DNA of 9,843 bases from NCBI GenBank assembly GCA_036272735.1, contig DATAYF010000357.1, positions 1-9,843 on the forward strand, read 5' to 3'. A program made the translations under genes and the position numbers. Of the stretch, positions 5,713-9,843 are shown piece by piece. The notes under the pieces were generated by a model, which was not told where the DNA came from, searched no databases, and was given only the letters and a program-made list of their open reading frames with translations. Numbering within the stretch: position 1 is the first letter of the stretch; each line of letters starts with the position of its first letter. This stretch comes from DATAYF01 sp036272735 (GTDB lineage: Bacteria; Chloroflexota; Ktedonobacteria; Ktedonobacterales; Ktedonobacteraceae).

Positions 5713-6092
5713 CACAACAGGTTGATGCTACGACCACGCCGATTAAGAAGACCCGCCGGGTGCAAAAAGTCGGACGTGTGGTCAGCAACAAATCAGAAAA
5801 AACGATTATTGTGGCCGTCGAATCGTTGAAGATGCATCGCATTTACAAGCGAAGGTATAAGCAAACGAAGCGCTTCCACGCGCATGACGAGGATAATGTT
5901 TGTCAGATCGGCGATATGGTGCGTATCGAGGAGAGCCGCCCGATGAGCAAGCTCAAGCGTTGGCGTCTCGTCGAGGTCGTACGGCGCGGCACTGGCATTG
6001 TGCCGGTGGAAGAGGTACTGGCCGAGGCCGACCCTAACTTATCATCCACAGAAGAAGAAGAGTCGGCAACAGAGGAAGAGTCGGCAGAGTAG
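5709..6092 (+). CDS. rpsQ: 30S ribosomal protein S17 with acidic C-terminal tail
   Basis: S17 is an OB-fold primary binder of the 16S rRNA 5' domain, needed early in 30S assembly. The 127 residues exceed the usual 80-90. The core runs from about residue 15 to 95: RRVQKVGRVVSNKSEKTIIV (16-35), KRFHAHDEDNVCQIGDMVRI (54-73) and the signature EESRPMSKLKRWRLVEVV (74-91). Residues 1-14 are a Thr/Gln-rich lead-in. Residues about 98-127 form an acidic tail ending in repeated Glu-Glu-Ser-Ala. The ATG overlaps the rpmC stop as ATGA, with TGGAG (5696-5700) 8 bases upstream. The tail has an 18-base repeat in the DNA. Identity is certain; tail function is unknown. Confidence 0.98.
   Translation: MTQQVDATTTPIKKTRRVQKVGRVVSNKSEKTIIVAVESLKMHRIYKRRYKQTKRFHAHDEDNVCQIGDMVRIEESRPMSKLKRWRLVEVVRRGTGIVPVEEVLAEADPNLSSTEEEESATEEESAE
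6057..6086 (+). repeat. 18-bp-period repeat in the S17 acidic tail
   Basis: GAAGAGTCGGCA occurs at 6057-6068 and 6075-6086, an offset of 18 bases or six codons. It encodes Glu-Glu-Ser-Ala twice in the acidic C-terminus of S17. This is consistent with a small in-frame duplication that lengthened the tail. Confidence 0.7.
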
Positions 6093-6103
6093 GAGAATGT
6101 CCA

Positions 6104-6472
6104 ATGATTCAGCCACAAACACGCCTGAAGGTCGCTGATAATACTGGCGCAAAAGAAATCATGTGCATCCGTGTCATGAGCGGTTCTTCCAAACGGTATG
6201 CCCAAATAGGGGATATTATCAAAGCCTCTGTGAAGCAGGCAGCGCCCAATGGACAGGTCAAAAAGGGCGAAGTGGTAAACGCCGTGGTGGTTCGTGTGGC
6301 AAAGGAGTATGGGCGTCCCGATGGGTCGCACATTCGCTTTGACGAGAACGCCGCCGTCATTATCGCCACGGGCAATAACCCACGAGGAACCCGTATCTTT
6401 GGCCCGGTTGCCCGCGAATTGCGTGAGCGTAACTTTATGAAAATTATCTCGCTTGCGCCTGAAGTGCTCTAA
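6104..6472 (+). CDS. rplN: 50S ribosomal protein L14
   Basis: L14 lies on the 50S interface, contacts 16S rRNA helix 44 and L19, and is the docking site of the silencing factor RsfS in many bacteria. The 122-residue product has exactly the family length. It starts MIQPQTRLKVADNTGAKEIM and includes MCIRV, QIGDIIKASVKQA (34-46) and VKKGEVVNAVVVR (52-64). The signature region is RPDGSHIRFDENAAVIIATG (71-90), followed by GTRIFGPVARELR and FMKIISLAPEVL. The SD AGGAG (6091-6095) overlaps the rpsQ stop, 8 bases before the ATG. No deviation from the family is seen, in contrast to its neighbours S17 and S3. Confidence 0.99.
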   Translation: MIQPQTRLKVADNTGAKEIMCIRVMSGSSKRYAQIGDIIKASVKQAAPNGQVKKGEVVNAVVVRVAKEYGRPDGSHIRFDENAAVIIATGNNPRGTRIFGPVARELRERNFMKIISLAPEVL

Positions 6473-6483
6473 CGAGGAAAATG

Positions 6484-6876
6484 ATGGCAGTAAAAACAAA
6501 AAAAGAGAAAAAGCCTCTGCATCTTGCCAAGATGAATATCAAAAAAGGTGACACCGTTTTGATCACCACTGGCAAGGATAAAGGGAAAGAAGGAACCGTC
6601 TCGCGGGCTATGCCTCAGGTCAACAAAGTGATTGTTGAGGGAATGAATATCGCTAAAAAACATATTCGTCCGCAGGGCCAAACGCAGCAGGGCGGCATTA
6701 TCGACAAAGCGATGCCAATCCATGTTTCCAACGTCATGCTCAAATGCACCGAGTGCGGTGAGCCAACCCGCGTGGGACATGAACGCCGCGAAATGGGTCA
6801 GGATAAGAAGCTACGGCCCATACGCATCTGTAAGAAGTGTGGGAAGGCTATCGAAGATCGGATGAGGAGTAGTTAA
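6484..6876 (+). CDS. rplX: 50S ribosomal protein L24, four-cysteine (zinc-ribbon-like) form
   Basis: L24 is one of the two initiators of 50S assembly and lies near the tunnel exit. Two ATGs are adjacent (6481 and 6484). The second is preferred because GAGGA (6474-6478) is then 5 bases away instead of 2; the product is 130 residues. The KOW motif is at about 18-44 (NIKKGDTVLITTGKDKGKEG), followed by VIVEGMNIAKKHIRP and GGIIDKAMPIHVSNVML. Two CxxC pairs (Cys88/Cys91 and Cys116/Cys119), in KCTECGEPTRVG and RICKKCGKAI, form a likely zinc-binding ribbon that some bacterial L24 proteins keep and others, such as B. subtilis, lack. A basic 17-residue N-terminal lead precedes the KOW motif. Confidence 0.98.
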   Translation: MAVKTKKEKKPLHLAKMNIKKGDTVLITTGKDKGKEGTVSRAMPQVNKVIVEGMNIAKKHIRPQGQTQQGGIIDKAMPIHVSNVMLKCTECGEPTRVGHERREMGQDKKLRPIRICKKCGKAIEDRMRSS

Positions 6877-6879
6877 ATT

Positions 6880-7422
6880 ATGGCATCACGCTTGAAAGAC
6901 AAATATCTGCAAGAGGTTGTGCCTGGGCTGCGCAAGGAGTTCAACTACGCCAATCCGATGCAGGTTCCGGCAGTCAACAAAATTGTGATTAATATTGGCA
7001 TGGGTGAGGTCATCCAGAATCCGAAGGCGATGGAAGCCGCAGTCTCCGACCTGTCGACGATTACCGGCCAACGTCCGGTGATTACGCGGGCCAAACGTTC
7101 CGTCGCCGCATTTAAACTACGCGAAGGCATGCAGATCGGTTGCATGGTTACGTTGCGCGGTGATCGCATGTACTACTTTCTCGACAAACTCATCAGTGCA
7201 GCCCTGCCGCGCTTGCGCGACTTTCAGGGCGTCTCGGCCGATGCATTCGACGGTCGTGGCAACTACACGCTGGGTTTGCGCGAACAATTGGTGTTTCCTG
7301 AAATCGACTACGATAAGGTCGACAAGGTTCGTGGTATGGAAATCAGCGTGGTCACAACGGCTCATACTGATCAAGAAGGACGACGGCTGCTCGCACTGAT
7401 GGGCATGCCGTTCAAGCGGTAG
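6880..7422 (+). CDS. rplE: 50S ribosomal protein L5
   Basis: L5 binds 5S rRNA with L18, forms part of the central protuberance and touches the P-site tRNA. The 180-residue product is of normal length. It contains VPAVNKIVINIGMGEVIQNP (29-48), ITGQRPVITRAKRSVAAFKL (61-80), RMYYFLDKLISAALPRLRDF (96-115), FDGRGNYTLGLREQLVFPEI (123-142) and the C-terminal signature VVTTAHTDQEGRRLLALMGM (157-176). The ATG lies 3 bases after the rplX stop, with GAGGAG (6864-6869) in the last rplX codons as SD, so translation is probably coupled. In E. coli the start of rplE is the mRNA target of S8 repression; I cannot confirm such a site here. Confidence 0.99.
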   Translation: MASRLKDKYLQEVVPGLRKEFNYANPMQVPAVNKIVINIGMGEVIQNPKAMEAAVSDLSTITGQRPVITRAKRSVAAFKLREGMQIGCMVTLRGDRMYYFLDKLISAALPRLRDFQGVSADAFDGRGNYTLGLREQLVFPEIDYDKVDKVRGMEISVVTTAHTDQEGRRLLALMGMPFKR

Positions 7423-7436
7423 TACTGGAGAGCGAC

Positions 7437-7622
7437 ATGGCAAAAACTTCAATGATTGTAAAATCGCAACGTAAGCCTAAATTCAAAGTGCAGCAGCATA
7501 ATCGCTGTCACTTGTGCGGGCGGCCTCGTGCATACATGCGTAAATTCGGTCTGTGCCGTATTTGCTTCCGCGAACGAGCGTTACGTGGTGAGCTGCCCGG
7601 TGTGACTAAATCGAGCTGGTAG
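7437..7622 (+). CDS. rpsN: 30S ribosomal protein S14, zinc-binding type Z
   Basis: S14 is a late-assembling head protein contacting S3, S10 and S19. The 61-residue product is the short zinc-dependent form (type Z, sometimes called rpsZ). It has Cys24-x2-Cys27 and Cys40-x2-Cys43 in RCHLCGRPRAYMRKFGLCRI, and the usual end ALRGELPGVTKSSW. This form differs from the roughly 100-residue, zinc-free S14 of E. coli and from zinc-free paralogues induced under zinc starvation. The SD TGGAG (7426-7430) is 6 bases before the ATG. Its normal place between rplE and rpsH is kept. It is followed by a spacer of about 100 bases, longer than most in this window. Confidence 0.99.
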   Translation: MAKTSMIVKSQRKPKFKVQQHNRCHLCGRPRAYMRKFGLCRICFRERALRGELPGVTKSSW

Positions 7623-7725
7623 TCGAGTCGCAGAGTTTAAATGGACACAAGGGTGAAGGCGTTGTGGTTCGTGCATCGTATGCAGACGCACGTTTTCGTA
7701 TCCTGGTGATGATGGAGGATAATCC
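7623..7725 (+). other. 103-bp rpsN-rpsH spacer with a possible hairpin
   Basis: This is one of the two longest gene-free gaps. It can form a short hairpin, TGCAT (7672-7676) with ATGCA (7680-7684) around CGT. It can alternatively pair CGTGC (7670-7674) with GCACG (7688-7692) just before TTTT. Both stems are only 5 bp, so a terminator is not convincing. A 22-codon open frame (7641-7709, MDTRVKALWF and onward) lacks an SD and looks incidental. The last 15 bases hold the strong rpsH SD. A binding site for S8 or another autoregulator is possible but not shown. Confidence 0.4.
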
Positions 7726-8121
7726 ATGAACATGACTGATCCCATTGCGGATATGCTCACACGCATTCGTAATGCGGTTACAGCAAAGCATACTCGCGTA
7801 CTGATTCCAGCCTCGAAAATGAAGCTGGCTATCGCGCGCGTACTCAAAGAAGAAGGCTATATCAAGGACATCGAAATACTGAAGGATAATCCACAGGGGA
7901 CGCTTCGTTTGACGATTCGTTACGTCGATAAGAAGCCGGTGTTGACGCAACTCAAGCGTGTCAGTAAGCCTGGCTTGCGCGTCTACACGAAGCAAACGGA
8001 TATCCCGAGGGTGCGTGGTGGACTCGGAGTCGCCATTCTTTCGACACCGCAAGGCTTGATGACGGGTTCGTCTGCTTACAAGCAAGGCATTGGTGGCGAA
8101 GTCATCTGCTACGTTTGGTAA
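7726..8121 (+). CDS. rpsH: 30S ribosomal protein S8
   Basis: S8 binds the central domain of 16S rRNA early in assembly and in E. coli represses the spc operon by binding its mRNA. The 131-residue product has normal length. It shows TDPIADMLTRIRNAVTAKHT (4-23), the first-domain helix KMKLAIARVLKEEGYIKDIE (31-50), RVSKPGLRVYTKQTDIPRVR (78-97), and the conserved end GGLGVAILSTPQGLMT with GIGGEVICYVW. The start ATG at 7726 has TGGAGGA (7713-7719) 6 bases upstream. A second ATG at 7732 (MTDPIADM) is the more usual N-terminus and cannot be excluded. It is preceded by a long spacer and followed 12 bases later by rplF. Confidence 0.99.
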   Translation: MNMTDPIADMLTRIRNAVTAKHTRVLIPASKMKLAIARVLKEEGYIKDIEILKDNPQGTLRLTIRYVDKKPVLTQLKRVSKPGLRVYTKQTDIPRVRGGLGVAILSTPQGLMTGSSAYKQGIGGEVICYVW

Positions 8122-8133
8122 AGGAGGTTTCTA

Positions 8134-8709
8134 ATGTCTCGTATTGGACGCGCTCCTATTGCCGTGCCAGAAAAGGTGCAGGTGAACTGGAACGAGAACA
8201 ACCTGGTGACCGTGAAGGGCCCTAAGGGAGAGCTATCCTATAAGGTGGACCCAGCGCTGAGTTTGAAGCTGGAAGACGGTCAGATTCTGGTGAGCCGCCC
8301 CTCGGAAAGCAAGGAGCATAAAGCAAAGCATGGTCTCTATCGCAGCCTGATCAATAATATGGTGGTTGGCGTGACCACCGGGTACACGAAACAGTTGGAG
8401 ATCCATGGCGTCGGCTATCGTGCCGTCAAATCTGGTCAAAATTTGGTCATCACGGTTGGCTATTCGCATCCGGTTGAGGTGCAGCCACCCAAGGGCATTA
8501 CGGTCGCGGTCGATGGTGTCGATGCAGCTACGAAAGCTACGAAGATCAGCGTCAGCGGTATCGATAAGCAGCTCGTGGGCGAAGTCGCGGCCTCTATCCG
8601 TCGCATCCGTAAGCCTGAACCCTACAAGGGCAAAGGTATTCGCTATGCCGGTGAGAAAATCCGACGTAAAGCTGGCAAGTCCGGTAAAGTCGGCGGCAAA
8701 AAGAAATAG
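8134..8709 (+). CDS. rplF: 50S ribosomal protein L6
   Basis: L6 lies at the base of the L7/L12 stalk near the sarcin-ricin loop, where elongation factors bind. The 191-residue product is slightly longer than the usual 175-185. It opens SRIGRAPIAVPEKVQV, then VTVKGPKGELSYKV (25-38), GLYRSLINNMVVGVTTGYTK (67-86), LEIHGVGYRAV (88-98) and HPVEVQPPKGITV (112-124). The signature PEPYKGKGIRYAGEKIRRKA is at 161-180, and a short Lys/Gly-rich tail ends the protein. AAGGAGG (8121-8127), 6 bases before the ATG, is among the strongest SD sites here and overlaps the rpsH stop. Confidence 0.99.
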   Translation: MSRIGRAPIAVPEKVQVNWNENNLVTVKGPKGELSYKVDPALSLKLEDGQILVSRPSESKEHKAKHGLYRSLINNMVVGVTTGYTKQLEIHGVGYRAVKSGQNLVITVGYSHPVEVQPPKGITVAVDGVDAATKATKISVSGIDKQLVGEVAASIRRIRKPEPYKGKGIRYAGEKIRRKAGKSGKVGGKKK

Positions 8710-8716
8710 GTGAGAT

Positions 8717-9142
8717 ATGATTAAACAATTTCATGCTAATCAAGCACGTTTGCGCCGCCACCTACGTATGCGCAGTCGCCTGGCTGGCTCACAGGAACGC
8801 CCGCGCCTGAACGTGTTTCGTAGCGGACACCACATCTACGCGCAGGTGATCGATGATACTACCGGTCGCACGCTCGCCTCTGCCTCAACGCTTGATGAGA
8901 AGTTGCGCGACTTTAAGCCTGCCAAGAATGGTAAGGAGAAGAAGCAAGAGACTCCTGAAACGCTGGCGGCTATTGCAGACAATCGCAAGGTGGCGCTGGC
9001 ACGCGAAGTTGGCAAATTGATTGCTGAACGTGCGAAAGAACAGGGTGTGAGCAAAGTTGTCTTTGATCGTGGTGGCTATGCCTATCACGGACGGGTGGCC
9101 GCCCTGGCGACGGGTGCTCGTGAAGTAGGTCTAGATTTCTAG
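8717..9142 (+). CDS. rplR: 50S ribosomal protein L18 with a short internal insert
   Basis: L18 binds 5S rRNA with L5 and carries it into the central protuberance. The 141 residues exceed the usual 115-122. The basic N-terminus RLRRHLRMRSRLAGSQERPR (11-30) and LNVFRSGHHIYAQVIDDTTG (31-50) are canonical, as are TLASASTLDE and the C-terminal half GKLIAERAKEQGVSKVVFDR (99-118) and GGYAYHGRVAALATGAREVG (119-138). The extra 20 or so residues lie at about 64-90, a Lys/Glu/Thr-rich stretch around FKPAKNGKEKKQETPETLAA. The usual protein has only a short loop there. SD AGGTGAG (8708-8714) overlaps the rplF stop. The insert is in frame with no sign of damage. Confidence 0.98.
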   Translation: MIKQFHANQARLRRHLRMRSRLAGSQERPRLNVFRSGHHIYAQVIDDTTGRTLASASTLDEKLRDFKPAKNGKEKKQETPETLAAIADNRKVALAREVGKLIAERAKEQGVSKVVFDRGGYAYHGRVAALATGAREVGLDF

Positions 9143-9159
9143 GGCCGCGAGGAGTTAAG

Positions 9160-9843
9160 ATGGCAAGAATTGATGCTTCAAAACTAAACCTGGAAGAGAC
9201 CGTGGTCGAAGTGAACCGCGTCTCCAAAGTGGTCAAAGGCGGTCGGCGGTTCAGCATCCGTGCTCTGGTAGTAGTCGGTGATCGCAATGGATATGTCGGC
9301 TTTGGCTTCGGCAAAGCCAGTGAATATACGGAGGCCATTCGTAAAGGGGTCGAGGATGCCAAAAAGCACCTGGTGCAGGTGCCGCTTTCGGGAACGACCA
9401 TTCCTTATCTGGTAAAAACGACCTTCGGTGCCTCCGAAGTACTGCTGAAACCTGCCGCCCCTGGTACTGGCGTGATCGCTGGTGGCGCGGTGCGCGCGGT
9501 TTTGGAAGCGGCTGGTATCCGCGATATCTTGACGAAAACGTTGGGTAGTACCAATAAGGCGAACACCGTTCAGGCATGCATCGCTGCTCTGGCTGATCTG
9601 CGTTCTCCCGACGAGGAAGCAGCCCGCCGTGGGAAAACGGTGGTTGAGTTGCTGGGGAGAAAACGTGCCGAGCAACTCGCTGCCGCTGCCGTGATCGCTG
9701 CTGAAGAAGCTGCTGCGGCCCGCGCTGCTCGTGAGGAAGAGGCTCGTGAAACCCGAGCGATTAGTGGCGGCCGCCGTGATCGGCGTGATCGTCCTGAGCG
9801 CGGTGGCGGCGGTGAGCGTCGTGATCGTCGCGGTGGTGGCGAC
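9160..9843 (+). CDS. rpsE: 30S ribosomal protein S5 with Arg/Gly-rich tail (3' partial)
   Basis: S5 helps maintain decoding accuracy and, with S3 and S4, forms the mRNA entry channel. The frame runs 228 codons from the ATG at 9160 to the window end without a stop. SD GAGGAG (9149-9154) lies 5 bases upstream. The core matches S5: VNRVSKVVKGGRRFSIRALV (18-37), GYVGFGFGKASEYTEAIRKG (44-63), PAAPGTGVIAGGAVRAVLEA (98-117) and LGSTNKANTVQACIAAL (128-144), ending near RGKTVVELLGRK (157-168). Beyond residue 168, where many S5 proteins stop, comes an Ala/Glu-rich helical stretch (169-199). After it is an Arg/Asp/Gly-rich tail (RRDRRDRPERGGGGERRDRR) still open at 9843. Total length is unknown; rpmD would be expected next. 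Confidence 0.97.
   Translation, partial: MARIDASKLNLEETVVEVNRVSKVVKGGRRFSIRALVVVGDRNGYVGFGFGKASEYTEAIRKGVEDAKKHLVQVPLSGTTIPYLVKTTFGASEVLLKPAAPGTGVIAGGAVRAVLEAAGIRDILTKTLGSTNKANTVQACIAALADLRSPDEEAARRGKTVVELLGRKRAEQLAAAAVIAAEEAAAARAAREEEARETRAISGGRRDRRDRPERGGGGERRDRRGGGD

Noticed and set aside
7670..7696. Terminator-like stem followed by TTTT before rpsH
   Set aside because: The stem is only 5 bp with a large loop and just four Ts, too weak to call.
7641..7709. 22-codon open frame between rpsN and rpsH
   Set aside because: No SD precedes it and the peptide is unrecognised. A frame of this length is expected by chance.
1..9843. A hidden non-ribosomal system, mobile island or defence cassette
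   Set aside because: Every stretch over about 105 bp is a canonical ribosomal protein or EF-Tu gene in conserved order, with no transposase, integrase, attachment-like repeat or foreign frame.

Overview
The window is a stretch of the bacterial S10-spc ribosomal protein cluster, read entirely on the + strand. It starts in the last 47 codons of an elongation factor Tu gene and runs without a break through rpsJ, rplC, rplD, rplW, rplB, rpsS, rplV, rpsC, rplP, rpmC, rpsQ, rplN, rplX, rplE, rpsN (zinc-type S14), rpsH, rplF and rplR. It ends inside rpsE, which is still open at base 9843. The order is canonical and every gene has an intact frame. I see no mobile element, tRNA, rRNA, CRISPR array or convincing terminator.

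Organism. The cluster is bacterial. It has tuf directly before rpsJ, a four-cysteine S14, a four-cysteine L24, and strong Shine-Dalgarno (SD) sites, with GTG (rplW, rpmC) and TTG (rpsC) starts mixed in. The base composition looks middling to slightly GC-rich; I did not compute it. Extra segments on otherwise ordinary ribosomal proteins (L3, L18, S3, S5, S17) suggest a Chloroflexota lineage, perhaps Ktedonobacteria-like. This is a low-to-moderate confidence inference from general familiarity, not from a search.

Layout. Bases 1-145 are the tuf 3' end. Bases 146-216 are a spacer that can fold into a nested hairpin. Bases 217-3516 hold rpsJ to rpsS. Bases 3517-3618 are a structured spacer, or an alternative L22 N-terminus. 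Bases 3619-7622 hold rplV to rpsN. Bases 7623-7725 are the second-longest spacer. Bases 7726-9843 hold rpsH to the partial rpsE. Most other junctions are under 20 bp; rplP/rpmC and rpmC/rpsQ overlap, which points to one polycistronic, translationally coupled transcript. No gene-free stretch exceeds about 105 bp.

How the genes work together. All products except EF-Tu are ribosome components. L2, L3, L4, L22, L23, L24 and L29 are early-assembling or exit-tunnel proteins of the 50S subunit. L5 and L18 form the 5S rRNA complex with the central protuberance. S3, S10, S14 and S19 build the 30S head, and S5, S8 and S17 the body. EF-Tu delivers aminoacyl-tRNA to the finished ribosome.

No new multi-gene system is visible. 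The features that stand out are protein elaborations and spacers: long Arg/Gly-rich tails on both S3 and S5, which sit together at the mRNA entry channel; a charged, probably helical insert in L3 bounded by an in-frame direct repeat; a smaller insert in L18; an acidic repeat tail on S17; and a rpsS-rplV spacer with mutually exclusive pairings.
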